Assembly (NCBI GenBank): GCA_902801325.1
Contig: CADCHQ010000007.1
Location: forward strand, 62,001 to 126,000
From: an uncultured Bacteroidales bacterium
GTDB lineage: Bacteria; Bacteroidota; Bacteroidia; Bacteroidales; Bacteroidaceae
DNA: 64,000 nt
Direction: 5' to 3'
Shown here: positions 24,953-34,972 of the stretch, piece by piece
Layout: each line of letters starts with the position of its first letter
Position numbering within the stretch: the first letter of the stretch is position 1
Program-made: the position numbers and the translations under genes
The notes under the pieces: generated by a model
Databases searched by the model: none
Seen by the model: the letters and a program-made list of their open reading frames with translations, nothing else
Told to the model about the DNA's origin: nothing

Positions 24953-26806
24953 TTATTTGGTACTGGAGTAATTACCTTCTTCGTCGCTGTTACCATAGAA
25001 TGGCTTCTGCTCCAAAAGCGGGTTATTCTTCAACTCATTCTTGAAATAGGGCCAGTACAACGCCTCTGTGTTCACAATCTTTGTGGCACCTTTCTTTGAG
25101 GGGATGTAACTGAGCGTGTTCTCACGACGGCTATAGCGCAAGAGGTCGAACCAGCGTTTTCCCTCAAACAAGAGTTCACGCCGACGTTCCTGCTGGCACA
25201 TAGTACGTAACTCGCCCTTGGAAGTCGTAGCCTGTATCTTCAAGGCATTGGTATTAACAATTGGATTTACAGCAATTGTATTTGTCATGATACTACGACG
25301 GTTGACCGCATAAATCAAGCCAAAGGCCTTCTTCAGATTTTGGTCATAGAGGCGGTTGCCTTTATCGTCTGTGGCTATCGAACCATCTTCGTTCATAATG
25401 GCATAAGTGTTGTTAGATGCCGATTCAATCAAAGCCTCAGCCTGCATCAGCATGATGTCGGTCAGACGATAGAATATCCAGTTGCGCGTGTGGTAACTTG
25501 CAACTTCGTTACTTCTACTAGCTTCGTATGGGAAGGTTGAATTCGTTGCCGTCTGAATGGTACGCTGTTCAACTACGCCCTTAGCGATGTAAGCGAAAGT
25601 GAATTCATCGTCGATGTCCAAGCTTGTATAGTATCGGCAGTCATTCTTGTGAGCAAAGATACGGTTCAAATTGTTGTTCAGGTCGTTGAGTATTTCTTCA
25701 CTTGCAGACAAGTAACCCTTACCACGCGAATTAGCAGCTGTGCCACTGTAGTAGTTGCCATAGAGTGATGCCAAAGCGGAATTATTGACATATCCATCGC
25801 CATCGCTCTGTTTGGTAAATGCCAGTTCGAAAATGCTTTCAAAGCTATTACCATTACTACCAAAGATGGCGTTGAAGTCAGCACCATAAGTATTTCCACT
25901 ATAGCAGGGAATAAGGGGATAGCCTACCCCTTCATCGTCAGCCCACCTGAAGAGCTGTACGTTTTGGGAAACTTCACGGCCATTCACCCTAATCGTGGCA
26001 CCATCGCCAGAGTTATAGGAATAGTCGTCGTAATATTCCTGCATCTTGGCATCAATGACACGCTGGCAATACTGAATACATTTCTCGTATTGGTTATCCC
26101 ACAGACAGAGGTCTGCCAACAACGCATAAATAGCATTCTGTGTTACGCGGTTGCAATTGCTGTTATAACGTTCGTCATTATCCTTGGGATAAGCTTTGAG
26201 TGCGTTACTAACAACACTCTCGAGGTCTGCAATAAGGTTGCGGACTATCTCGTCACCATTGGTGGCACCAATAGGCACAACGTCCTCATCACTCTGAATA
26301 GCATACGTGTAATAAGGTACATCCTTGAAAGCACGAACAAGATAGAAGTAGCAGAGAGCACGCAGATACGTCATCTCGGCTTGAGTTGCCAGGACGTCTG
26401 AGTGCGTATAGACAGGGTCTTTTTCACTTACTTCAGGCGCACGTTCAATAATGATGTTGCACTGATTAATGACAGCATAAAAGCTTGTCCAATCGGCATA
26501 CTGGTTAGTGGAAAGCAGATGCTCCTGCAATGTACGATAGATGTCGAGCTGACCCTGACAGTTGAGTCCTTCAGTGATGTTATCACTACGAGTCTCACCC
26601 CACATTATCAAACGTTGTATGAAAGCAGCGCTCTGCATCTTGGTATAAGTACCTGTGACCATTTGGTCGATATCCGTCTTCTCGTTCCAGAAATTGTCTT
26701 CTGATACGAAGTTCTTGGGTTCTATTGTCAGGAAGTCGCCACAACCGACCAAAGTCAGACATGCAATGCCTGCCAAAAGAATGGATTTGATATTATAATT
26801 CTTCAT
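24953..26806 (-). CDS. SusD/RagB-family outer-membrane lipoprotein (first pair)
   Basis: The 617-residue lipoprotein (lipobox TLVGC) begins CGDFLTIEPKNFVSEDNFW, a hallmark SusD N-terminus. It has the helical repeat block AEMTYLRALCYFYLVRAFKDVPYYT and the C-terminal QQERRRELLFEGKRWFDLLRYSR block typical of SusD. It forms the lid of the transporter encoded 18 nt upstream. Length and domain order are normal for the family. The two SusD proteins of this operon are clearly different from each other, so the pairs are not a recent duplication. Confidence 0.93.
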   Translation of the reverse strand: MKNYNIKSILLAGIACLTLVGCGDFLTIEPKNFVSEDNFWNEKTDIDQMVTGTYTKMQSAAFIQRLIMWGETRSDNITEGLNCQGQLDIYRTLQEHLLSTNQYADWTSFYAVINQCNIIIERAPEVSEKDPVYTHSDVLATQAEMTYLRALCYFYLVRAFKDVPYYTYAIQSDEDVVPIGATNGDEIVRNLIADLESVVSNALKAYPKDNDERYNSNCNRVTQNAIYALLADLCLWDNQYEKCIQYCQRVIDAKMQEYYDDYSYNSGDGATIRVNGREVSQNVQLFRWADDEGVGYPLIPCYSGNTYGADFNAIFGSNGNSFESIFELAFTKQSDGDGYVNNSALASLYGNYYSGTAANSRGKGYLSASEEILNDLNNNLNRIFAHKNDCRYYTSLDIDDEFTFAYIAKGVVEQRTIQTATNSTFPYEASRSNEVASYHTRNWIFYRLTDIMLMQAEALIESASNNTYAIMNEDGSIATDDKGNRLYDQNLKKAFGLIYAVNRRSIMTNTIAVNPIVNTNALKIQATTSKGELRTMCQQERRRELLFEGKRWFDLLRYSRRENTLSYIPSKKGATKIVNTEALYWPYFKNELKNNPLLEQKPFYGNSDEEGNYSSTK

Positions 26807-26824
26807 GTCGATGTCCTCCTTTCT

Positions 26825-29800
26825 TTAGAATTCGATATTCAAACTAAAGGTATAAGCTCTTGCATGAGCTGGTGTGTTGGCGTTATCCTGAGAAACGCTA
26901 TAACCACCATAGCCGACTTCGGGGTCAACACCGCTATACTTCGTCAGGCAGAACAGGTTACGTGCACTGGCAGAAAGCTTCAGCTGATTGAGGTGCCATT
27001 TCTTGATGAGCTTAGTGTCGAATGAGTAGGTCAACTGCAGGTAGTTGAGACGCAGGAATGAAGCATCCTCCACGAAACGGTCGCTGACAAGCGTGTTGTA
27101 GTTGGTCATGAAGGAACCACTCAAAGCGCGAGGAATGAACTGGTTGAAACCACCATCACCCTCCTTACGCCAACGATAGTTGACAGCCTCGCTCTGGTTG
27201 TTGTTGTTGTTCATCGACTCAACATTCAGACGAGCCATGTTGAACACGTCATAGTCAATACGATAGTTGAACTGAGTAGAGAGACGCCAGTGACCGTAGT
27301 TCAAGGTGAAACCGAAACCACCAGTTAGTTTGGGAAGTGAACTACCCAGATAAACGAGGTCGAGTTCATTGATCTGACCATCGTGGTTCACGTCTTCGTA
27401 CATAGCGTCACCACCGTTGAAACGGCCAAGAGGAGAACCTTCGGTATAGCAGAACATCATCTGCAGAGGCTCACCCTTTTCGTTGTAGATTACCTGGTTG
27501 TTAGCATTCAAAGCGATGGGGAATGTGATACCGGCATCAACACAGTCTTGCAAGGTGCTGAATCCCTGTGCTGCCAGAATTTCAGGCATCTTGCCCTTAG
27601 CTATGCGCTGGGCTGTGGTGAAGTTGTACTGGTAAGTTCCATGACAACGGAAACCATAGATAGCACCGAAGGGGTTATTGATTTGCACACGCTGCAGAAG
27701 CGAAGCGTTCTTCTTAGCAAACTCAGTGTTCAAGCCTTCAAGCACGTTCTCATCCATCTTTGTGATGATGTTGTGGTTGTTGGCAAAGTTAACATACAGG
27801 TCGAGTGAGAACTTGCCTTTCTTCAGGAGTCGGTTACCGTTGATGTTGAACTCCCAACCATTGTTCTTCATGTCACCAACGTTCTTCGTCGAAAGACTGC
27901 TGTAACCCGATGTGCTGGTGATACCTGCACCAGGCATCAGCATGCCCGTGGTCAGACGAGAGTAAACGTCCAAGCGGAATGAAAGGCGATTGTCAAAGAA
28001 GTCCAGATTGAAACCGAGGTTCCATGAAGAAACCTTCTCTGGTCCAAAGCCCGTCAGCTTCAGTCCGCTGGGATTCATGGAGATGCGACCCAGATAGGAG
28101 TCACCCGTACTATACTTATTCATATATAAGTAGTCAGAACCAGGCTGGTTACCAACGACACCCCAACCGGCACTAACAGCCAACATGCTTACCTTGGCTT
28201 TCTCGCGTGCCCAGTTCATGAAGTTTTCGTCGATAATATTCCAACGTCCTGATATAGAGTAAGATGTAAGCCAACGCTTGCTGGGACCGAAACGTGTGGT
28301 TCCATCCATACGCAGGTTACCGCTCACCGAATACTTACTCTTATAGGAGTAGTGACCCGAGAAGAGGTAGTTCATACTCTTCCACTGTCCAAAGTCCGAA
28401 CTCATGCTGGTAATCCTACCACCTGCTGAAGGCGAGCTAACGCCGCTGGGCAGACGGTTGGCATTGGTGCTCTGTCCACTGCTGCTACCGCTATTCAGTT
28501 CGAAGCGGCCCAACATACGGATAGAGTGATCACGATTCTTAATATAAGGAACGTAGGTGAGTTCGTGACGTGTGGTGAACGAAAGACTCTTACCACTGTG
28601 CGAGTACGCAGTGTGCGTGTTCAGGAAGTTTGCAGTACTCAATTCACGGGGATAGTCCTTGTCATCATATTGGTTCGACACGTTGACATAAACCACACCA
28701 GCATAATTCAACTGGTGATGATCGTTATCGAGTCCCAACAACTTGTATCTTAACTCGAGTTTCGGAGCAAGGTTGTAGGTACGCTGGGTGCTCTTTGCCA
28801 GATTAGCACTTGCGATTGGATTGGCAAGTTTCTTCTGGTCGTCGAGGCGATTGGAACCACCAGCGGCTGTTTGCAACATATAGTAGTAATCGTTGCTCTG
28901 TACTCCGTTCTCATACTCGTAATAAGGCGAGAGGTTAGGCATCTTCACCATAGCTATACCCCAAAGACCATCGTAGTTCAGGTCGCGGTCGGTATAGGTC
29001 AGGGAGAAGTCAGATAGAATCTTGATGCGGTCGTTCACATCGTAGTCCAGCGCCATACGAGTTGAGAAGCGGTCCATCTTCTGCTTGATGATGTTACCCG
29101 TCTCACGGTCGTAACCGCCACTGATACGGAACAGTGTCTTTTCGTCACCACCTTGTACATTGATATAATGCTGTTGCAATACGCCATACTTGGAAACGAG
29201 CTTTGGCCAGTCCGTGTTATTGTCAAACATGTATGCCTCAGAGAAGCCCTCATAGTCGTAGTTCAACTCGGGGATGTTACCATCGGTGTCAGAGAGGCGA
29301 GGATTGAAGTAAGCCTCTTTCAGCATCATGGTGTACTGGTCACCATTGAGCAACTTAATGGGACGGTTCTTATCGCGAACGGTCACCTTACCCGAGTAAC
29401 CGATGTGAACAGGACCGCGCTGACCACGCTTTGTAGTAATTTCGATAACACCATTGGCACCATTCTTACCCCAGATGGCAGTTGCGGAGGCGTCTTTCAG
29501 TACTCGGATGTCCAAGATATCTTCAGTGTTCACCTTCAGCAACTCGGCAAACTTTTCATCAGTAGCCGTTGCCACATCGAAGTCTGAAAGGTCAACGTCG
29601 GTAGCAATATCACCGTTCACAACAATCAGAGGTTCGTTACTGGTAAGGGTTGACACGGTGGAAACACCACGAAGACGCATCTGCGAACCAGAACCCACGT
29701 TACCTGAAGAAGCGATAATGTCAAGACCGGCAATACGTCCCTGCAGAGCTTCGTCGACAGAGGTAATACCCAGTCCTTCAAACTCCTTGGCATCGAGACC

Positions 29801-30202
29801 TTGGGCTGCATAGCTGACTTCTCGTTCAGGAATGGCAAGACCGCTCGACTTAGCCATCTTCTTAGCTTCAATCACAGCTTCCTTCATCACCTTTACGTCG
29901 GCAGCCATGCTGATTTTGTAGACTTGCTTGGTGATGGGCTTAATGACCTGCTGCTTCATGCCGACGCAAGAGAAGACGAGTCGGTTCTTCTTGCTGTCCT
30001 TCAGTGTCATCGTAAAGTTACCGTTACCATCAGTCACTGTAGCGCTGACCGTACGGTTCGAGGGGTCGATTTCCTTAACCGCTACGCCAGGCAGTTCACC
30101 GAACTCGTCGGAGACCGTACCACTGACGCGGGTAATCTGTGCACTGACAAGCGTAGATGTCAGACACATTATTATTAATAAGGTATATTTTAGTGTTTTC
30201 AT
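26825..30202 (-). CDS. SusC/RagA-family TonB-dependent outer-membrane transporter (first pair)
   Basis: The 1125-residue protein has a signal peptide (to VSAQ) and a carboxypeptidase-regulatory-like domain (about 25-100, VSGTVSDEFGELPGVAVKE). Its plug includes SVDEALQGRIAGLDIIASSGNVG, PLIVVNGDI and ASATAIWGKNGANGVIEITTK (about 145-260). The strand-rich barrel ends AYTFSLNIEF. All match SusC transporters. Its ATG overlaps the stop of the 956-aa fasciclin gene by 4 nt (ATGA), and SusD follows after 18 nt, so translation of the three is probably coupled. Confidence 0.93.
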   Translation of the reverse strand: MKTLKYTLLIIMCLTSTLVSAQITRVSGTVSDEFGELPGVAVKEIDPSNRTVSATVTDGNGNFTMTLKDSKKNRLVFSCVGMKQQVIKPITKQVYKISMAADVKVMKEAVIEAKKMAKSSGLAIPEREVSYAAQGLDAKEFEGLGITSVDEALQGRIAGLDIIASSGNVGSGSQMRLRGVSTVSTLTSNEPLIVVNGDIATDVDLSDFDVATATDEKFAELLKVNTEDILDIRVLKDASATAIWGKNGANGVIEITTKRGQRGPVHIGYSGKVTVRDKNRPIKLLNGDQYTMMLKEAYFNPRLSDTDGNIPELNYDYEGFSEAYMFDNNTDWPKLVSKYGVLQQHYINVQGGDEKTLFRISGGYDRETGNIIKQKMDRFSTRMALDYDVNDRIKILSDFSLTYTDRDLNYDGLWGIAMVKMPNLSPYYEYENGVQSNDYYYMLQTAAGGSNRLDDQKKLANPIASANLAKSTQRTYNLAPKLELRYKLLGLDNDHHQLNYAGVVYVNVSNQYDDKDYPRELSTANFLNTHTAYSHSGKSLSFTTRHELTYVPYIKNRDHSIRMLGRFELNSGSSSGQSTNANRLPSGVSSPSAGGRITSMSSDFGQWKSMNYLFSGHYSYKSKYSVSGNLRMDGTTRFGPSKRWLTSYSISGRWNIIDENFMNWAREKAKVSMLAVSAGWGVVGNQPGSDYLYMNKYSTGDSYLGRISMNPSGLKLTGFGPEKVSSWNLGFNLDFFDNRLSFRLDVYSRLTTGMLMPGAGITSTSGYSSLSTKNVGDMKNNGWEFNINGNRLLKKGKFSLDLYVNFANNHNIITKMDENVLEGLNTEFAKKNASLLQRVQINNPFGAIYGFRCHGTYQYNFTTAQRIAKGKMPEILAAQGFSTLQDCVDAGITFPIALNANNQVIYNEKGEPLQMMFCYTEGSPLGRFNGGDAMYEDVNHDGQINELDLVYLGSSLPKLTGGFGFTLNYGHWRLSTQFNYRIDYDVFNMARLNVESMNNNNNQSEAVNYRWRKEGDGGFNQFIPRALSGSFMTNYNTLVSDRFVEDASFLRLNYLQLTYSFDTKLIKKWHLNQLKLSASARNLFCLTKYSGVDPEVGYGGYSVSQDNANTPAHARAYTFSLNIEF

Positions 30203-33069
30203 CTTCTGCGCTTGATGGGGTTAGGAGTTGGATTAACGTCAGGAGCCACCACGGGATGTTCTGCCAGCACTTCCTGCACCTTGTCATACTCGGCAGGATC
30301 ATAGTAGCAGTTCTCGAAGGGAACCAGAGGAGTGTCAATCTGATGAATGACAGCGTAAGATGACGAGAAGATTCTCGTACAACCGTTGCTCTTCAGCAAT
30401 GACGAACCATTGAAGTAGTACTGACGAGTCAGGATGTTGCAACATTCCTTGTCGACACGGTGAGTCTTACCAGTGTTGTCGGTAACCGTCAGGTCGCCAC
30501 CTTGCTGATAGTTGACATAGAGCTTCACGAAACGGTTGGTCAGGGTGTCGAGGCAAGAACTCTCGTAAACGTCGTTGCTATGTTCTTGTCCTTCAACGAA
30601 TACCGAGTTATCTTGAATGTGGTAGTTCACGAAGTTGTTGATGACGAGAGCCATCTCCTGTGCCTGCTCATCCAGATAATTACGTTGCTCGGTAAGTTGG
30701 GCAATAAGGTCGGTCACCACGTCGCCAGCAGTTTCCTCTTCCTTGGCAATCTTGTCATCGATGATTTCGATGCACGATTGTATGGCATCAATGTCATCCC
30801 AAGTGGGGAGTTTGTGGGCTTCCACCAATGCATCTACTGTCTCATTGGTGGGAACGTAGATGGTGTAGTGGTAGTTATTCAATGTTGGCAAGCACTTGTC
30901 CATCGTGGTGTGATTGGCACCATCAGTGGTGTTAACCATGCTCTCCAGCAAGTTGGCAAACGAACCGAATCGATCGGTCTTCAAGGAATCGGTGATGGCG
31001 GCATAGGGACTTGTGAATGTGCTCATCAGAGGTTCGGAGTCCACTACATAGCTCTGTCCGTTACCCGACTCTTTCTCATACTTCTCTGTGACAGGGATGA
31101 AGTAACCGCGTTCGTACTGGAACGAACCTGCAACGCCCTTGATCGTGCTACCATCCCACTCTACTATGATGGGAGAACCAGTCTTACTCTGGTAGAACTT
31201 CTGTCCGGGAACAAATGTACCGACTGCCAAAGAGTTGTTCAGAATATCCTTGAAATGGAAGAATGCATCGTTCTTCTCATTGCTACCTACCGTGAAGTCG
31301 CGTGTGGGTTCTTCTGAAATAATACCACGTCCGAGGTCGTCAAGTGTTGTCCAATCCACGGGATACAGGTCGGCAGTCACTCTCACACCGTCCATCTTAA
31401 ACTTGTATGCAAGAGCCGTAGATTCGTCTCTGGTGTTGGTACGCTTATAGCTCACGGGGTCGTAGTAGGTCTGCAGTGCATTGTCGGTGGGGATGATGAA
31501 GCTCAGCTTACTACCCATGTTGTTAAGGTAGGCATAGTAACCTTCGGCATCGGTGTTATCACTGCTGGTACGGCTATCGCGCTGTACTACGGAGTAGACG
31601 ATGTGCAAGTCGTCGTTGGCACGGATTACGCAAGGATAATAAACACTCACGTATTCGGGTGCCACGTAAACCTTGTTGGTCTGATAAATGACACCATTGC
31701 AAGCCCAAAGCACTGAATCGATATCACCCTTCTCCACGCCCATGCGCTCACCAGCGGTGTTGTTGATGCTGGGGAACTGGCTGGGAACAGCCGACTTAAG
31801 ACTAGTGAGCATGGTGTTCTGCAAGAGAGGCAGGACAACGGCATCGGGAGCATTGTCCCATGCAGTCTCGCCATCGCCAGCCTTGCCATAACGCTCGTTC
31901 AAGTCTGCGCCATCGGTTTCCAGATATTTCTTAAGTGCTGCATCCGTCGGAACAAGCATGGCAGCAGCATCGTTCTGGAAGGTGATACCACTGGTGCTGC
32001 TCAGGCGATAGAGATTCCATCCTGGATCATAAGGCAGCACGGTGGCCACTTGCGTATTGTCATCCATACGCTCGAAAGGCACATTGCTATGATTGTTGAA
32101 GTACTTACGCACGTAGATGCTCGTGTCCTGATCCTGACCTCCATATTGACGATGATACTCACGATTGACGGTAGCATCGAAGTGGGGATAAGAGAAGCGG
32201 TCGAGCAGACGGCTATAAATGCTGAACTGCGGGTTGTTGGCAATCACGTTGGCCATATTGTCAAGAGGAATAGCCACACCTTCCAGCACATGGATGTAAC
32301 CATTCTGGCAGGTGATGTCCTTCTGTGTGATGACCTTACCGTTGACGAAAGCACCCTCGTTGGACTTAATCTCTCCATTGGTCAGGAACGTAACGTCGTC
32401 GCTGGTGATGTTGTTGTTCAGCATGAACTTGGGCATGAAGTGGATCATGCTCTGCACACCGTCGTCTTGCAACATGTTCACCTGCTCCTTGTTGCGCACA
32501 GCCGACCAATAGTCAACCTGCTTGCCTGTCTCCATGTTCACACGAGCAGCATTAACCACGGGATACTTGTCACGAGTGACCAGAGGCACAGAGTCCATGA
32601 TGTTCACTGATGTGGCACGACGCATACAACTACCCTCGACAGGCTCGTCGGCAGTAGAGCTGGGAACGTTTCCGAGCAGTTCCACCAGATAGGCACTGTT
32701 GATCATGTTGGCTTTGAAGAGGAGTTTCTTCTGGGCATCTGTCATGTCCTCGATACTCTTCACGCCCCAAGGATTGTTCTTGTAGAACTCGGCCCATGCG
32801 GCGTCATCAGCCACGAACAGCGTCTTCGAACCAGTCTTCCGCAGCACGGAAGCGTAGTCTTCGTCTTGAGCATTGATGAGTTTCAATGTCTCACTGAAAT
32901 TGCCATGCCTACCCGATTCCAGTTCTTCGTAGATGCTTTCTCCCAACCATGAAGGCTGACCGGTGAGCAAGTCGTCGCTACAAGAGACGAATGTCCCACC
33001 AAGTAGGAAAGCAGCACAAGCAGGAACGGCCATGCGGGCAATTCTTCGCTTTAGCATACTGTTTTTCAT
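30199..33069 (-). CDS. Large fasciclin (FAS1)-domain surface lipoprotein, four repeats; first gene of the operon
   Basis: The 956-residue protein has a signal peptide with lipobox TFVSC. Four FAS1-type motifs can be recognised: TLFVADDAAWAEFYKNN (about 83), AAAMLVPTDAALKKYLETDG (about 372), LSFIIPTDNALQTYYDP (about 528) and YTIYVPTNETVDALVEAH (about 735). It is therefore a long surface rod of binding domains, anchored by lipid. It is the promoter-proximal gene, preceded by a full TTTG-N19-TATATTTG promoter. It overlaps the SusC start by 4 nt. It is unusual for an operon of this type to place the binding protein before SusC. Ligand unknown. Confidence 0.83.
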   Translation of the reverse strand: MKNSMLKRRIARMAVPACAAFLLGGTFVSCSDDLLTGQPSWLGESIYEELESGRHGNFSETLKLINAQDEDYASVLRKTGSKTLFVADDAAWAEFYKNNPWGVKSIEDMTDAQKKLLFKANMINSAYLVELLGNVPSSTADEPVEGSCMRRATSVNIMDSVPLVTRDKYPVVNAARVNMETGKQVDYWSAVRNKEQVNMLQDDGVQSMIHFMPKFMLNNNITSDDVTFLTNGEIKSNEGAFVNGKVITQKDITCQNGYIHVLEGVAIPLDNMANVIANNPQFSIYSRLLDRFSYPHFDATVNREYHRQYGGQDQDTSIYVRKYFNNHSNVPFERMDDNTQVATVLPYDPGWNLYRLSSTSGITFQNDAAAMLVPTDAALKKYLETDGADLNERYGKAGDGETAWDNAPDAVVLPLLQNTMLTSLKSAVPSQFPSINNTAGERMGVEKGDIDSVLWACNGVIYQTNKVYVAPEYVSVYYPCVIRANDDLHIVYSVVQRDSRTSSDNTDAEGYYAYLNNMGSKLSFIIPTDNALQTYYDPVSYKRTNTRDESTALAYKFKMDGVRVTADLYPVDWTTLDDLGRGIISEEPTRDFTVGSNEKNDAFFHFKDILNNSLAVGTFVPGQKFYQSKTGSPIIVEWDGSTIKGVAGSFQYERGYFIPVTEKYEKESGNGQSYVVDSEPLMSTFTSPYAAITDSLKTDRFGSFANLLESMVNTTDGANHTTMDKCLPTLNNYHYTIYVPTNETVDALVEAHKLPTWDDIDAIQSCIEIIDDKIAKEEETAGDVVTDLIAQLTEQRNYLDEQAQEMALVINNFVNYHIQDNSVFVEGQEHSNDVYESSCLDTLTNRFVKLYVNYQQGGDLTVTDNTGKTHRVDKECCNILTRQYYFNGSSLLKSNGCTRIFSSSYAVIHQIDTPLVPFENCYYDPAEYDKVQEVLAEHPVVAPDVNPTPNPIKRRR

Positions 33070-33134
33070 TGAAAATTATAGTTAGTTAGGTTAGATTTCA
33101 ATGTGATTTCGGCTTTTTACAGCCATTAATCCCC

Positions 33135-33165
33135 CAAATATAGAGGTTTTCTGCGAGGTGGCAAA
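33135..33165 (-). promoter_or_regulatory. Promoter of the SusC/SusD-fasciclin operon
   Basis: On the minus strand TTTG (33165-33162), 19 nt, then TATATTTG (33142-33135) match both primary-sigma elements with ideal spacing. The leader to the ATG at 33069 is about 60 nt. Confidence 0.75.
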
Positions 33166-33261
33166 GCAAATGTTAAGATTTTTAAACAAAAACCGAAAAA
33201 TTGGTTAATTATAATTAAAAAGTATAGGAGATTGGGCGAACGGGATACGGAGAAAAGAAAA

Positions 33262-33294
33262 CCCCTCTCCCTCCCCTAGGGAGGAAGAGAGGAA
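33262..33294. repeat. GC-rich palindromic element
   Basis: CCCCTCTCCCTCCCCTAGG followed by GGAGGAAGAGAGG is a copy of the GC-rich palindrome found also near 4.36, 47.0, 54.7, 55.3 and 55.8 kb. It lies between the secreted-protein stop and the operon promoter. Confidence 0.6.
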
Positions 33295-33345
33295 TATCAT
33301 GTATTCGCTCGCTAAAGAAGCGGGAAATGGCTATGTACTAACCGG

Positions 33346-34767
33346 TTACTTTACAAGCACCTTCTTGCCGTTCACAATGTAGATACCGCGCTTGGGATTG
33401 CTCACGCGCTGACCGCTGAGGGTGTAGACGGGCTGGTTCACATTGGGTTCGGCAATCAGGTCGTCAACGCCGTCAGTGGGCAAAGGAACAATAGTCTGGC
33501 CAGCAATATTGTTTGGCGTGGCCTCGGTGCTTGTTCCTTCGAGGTAGAACTTTTGCTGACTATCGAAGCGAACTTTGGAAGATTCCATGCCGCCATCGAG
33601 GTAGATATAGTCATCATCGTAGATCCAGCGGAGTGTTACGTTTCCACTGGTGGTGTTTGACCCACGACCGATAGCCATTGCCCCCTGATAGGCATGAGCC
33701 TCTACCTGACCGCCGTCAATGATGATGTTGCCACAATTCATCCCATTGCCTGCGCCAATGGCTGCAGAGGTACTGTTGCGGTAGAAGAATCCACCAGAAT
33801 AAGTCTCGAATTTACGACCTTTACCACTACTCTTGAGAGTGAGTGTCTTACCCTGTGGCACATAGATGGCAGGATAGTCGGGGTCGAGACCCATTACCAT
33901 ATTCTTACCATCATACAATATCGTAGCATCTCCCTCGCAAGTGATGCCTGCCCACTTGGTTTTATCCTTCACAATGTATTGGATTTCGACATCCTTTAAT
34001 TTCACCATTGCCCCGTCAGCAATAGTAATTTTCGCGGAGCTCGCCAACGAGCCCATGATTATGTCACCCTCCATCAACACAACGTCGGATGTCAGTTTAT
34101 TCAGATCATAATACGTGGGATAGTGAGGAGGGGGGACGGGCGCCGTGGGTTTCGCTGTGCTTACGTGCATGTAAATGTAGGGGGTGCTCGAACCACAGCC
34201 CTTGTTCAAGTCAACGCCCGGATTGTCCCAAGTGGAGGACGTTCCAACGCTACTTTGGGAGTTGTTGTCGAACCAAATTGATGTAACAAATTGGCCGTCC
34301 GATGGCACGTCTTTGGTGTAATAAAGGTGGATGTCGTCGCCACCGGCATTGCTATTAAGGTCACCCTTCAGGTCACTGAAATGGTCGGTACCATCGTATG
34401 ATGCAAGACGGTATGAGAGACCGCCTTGGCTAATGGTTTGGGGACAATTCTTACCCACATAAATCAGGAATCTTGAGATGTATCCGTGATTCTGTCCATC
34501 GGTGTTCTCACTCGACCTGTAGAGAAGATAAATGTAATCGCTCTTTGAGCCACATCCCGCGTTCAAATCGTAATTGGTGGACTTCCACCCGTCGGCTGTG
34601 TACATTCCTACATAGTAATCCCTGGCGTCAGAGCCTTTTGTACCAATTAGCATCACCTCGGTAATGAATTGTTGACCACTCTGAGCCCAAGTGTTGGTGG
34701 CAAACATAGCAAGGCACAAGGTCATAGCCAGCCTCGCCAGAATAGTTTTGCGTAGAATCTGTTTCAT
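33346..34767 (-). CDS. Secreted beta-prism-like (MABP-type) protein with type IX-like C-terminal tail
   Basis: The roughly 473-residue product has a signal peptide ending NTWAQ. The first half contains three repeats of one pattern: YDLNAGCGSKSDYIYLLYRS, DLNSNAGGDDIHLYYTK and DLNKGCGSSTPYIYMHVS. Three DLN...YIYL repeats are what a three-sheet beta-prism such as the MABP fold would give. The second half is glycine-rich and helical-ladder-like (CGNIIIDGGQVEAHAYQGAMAIGRGS). The end, VYTLSGQRVSNPKRGIYIVNGKKVLVK split over two strands, resembles the sorting tails common in Prevotella secreted proteins. It is probably a surface or secreted binding protein; no enzyme motif is seen. The ATG at 34773 is an equally possible start. 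Confidence 0.7.
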   Translation of the reverse strand: MKQILRKTILARLAMTLCLAMFATNTWAQSGQQFITEVMLIGTKGSDARDYYVGMYTADGWKSTNYDLNAGCGSKSDYIYLLYRSSENTDGQNHGYISRFLIYVGKNCPQTISQGGLSYRLASYDGTDHFSDLKGDLNSNAGGDDIHLYYTKDVPSDGQFVTSIWFDNNSQSSVGTSSTWDNPGVDLNKGCGSSTPYIYMHVSTAKPTAPVPPPHYPTYYDLNKLTSDVVLMEGDIIMGSLASSAKITIADGAMVKLKDVEIQYIVKDKTKWAGITCEGDATILYDGKNMVMGLDPDYPAIYVPQGKTLTLKSSGKGRKFETYSGGFFYRNSTSAAIGAGNGMNCGNIIIDGGQVEAHAYQGAMAIGRGSNTTSGNVTLRWIYDDDYIYLDGGMESSKVRFDSQQKFYLEGTSTEATPNNIAGQTIVPLPTDGVDDLIAEPNVNQPVYTLSGQRVSNPKRGIYIVNGKKVLVK

Positions 34768-34842
34768 ACTCATTGTGTTTAGTGTTGATTATTACTCTTT
34801 TTACCTAATTTATACTATGCGACTCCCATTGGAATTCGATTA

Positions 34843-34850
34843 CAAAGTTA
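34843..34850 (-). promoter_or_regulatory. -7 element of the secreted beta-prism gene
   Basis: The minus strand reads TAACTTTG, a TAnnTTTG match, about 75 nt upstream of the start. No clean -33 TTTG lies at the right distance. Confidence 0.45.
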
Positions 34851-34972
34851 ACAATTTATCCCTAATCGTACTACAATTTGCAAGAAAAATCGACATTCTT
34901 ATACAAATTTGTCACATTTCAATGCATTTCATTATTCGTCAAAGTCTATCAAAATTGCTTCAAAAAGACGAA

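Noticed and set aside
30460..31317. 285-codon plus-strand frame inside the large fasciclin gene
   Set aside because: Antisense shadow; the minus-strand gene has a lipobox, FAS1 motifs and a promoter.
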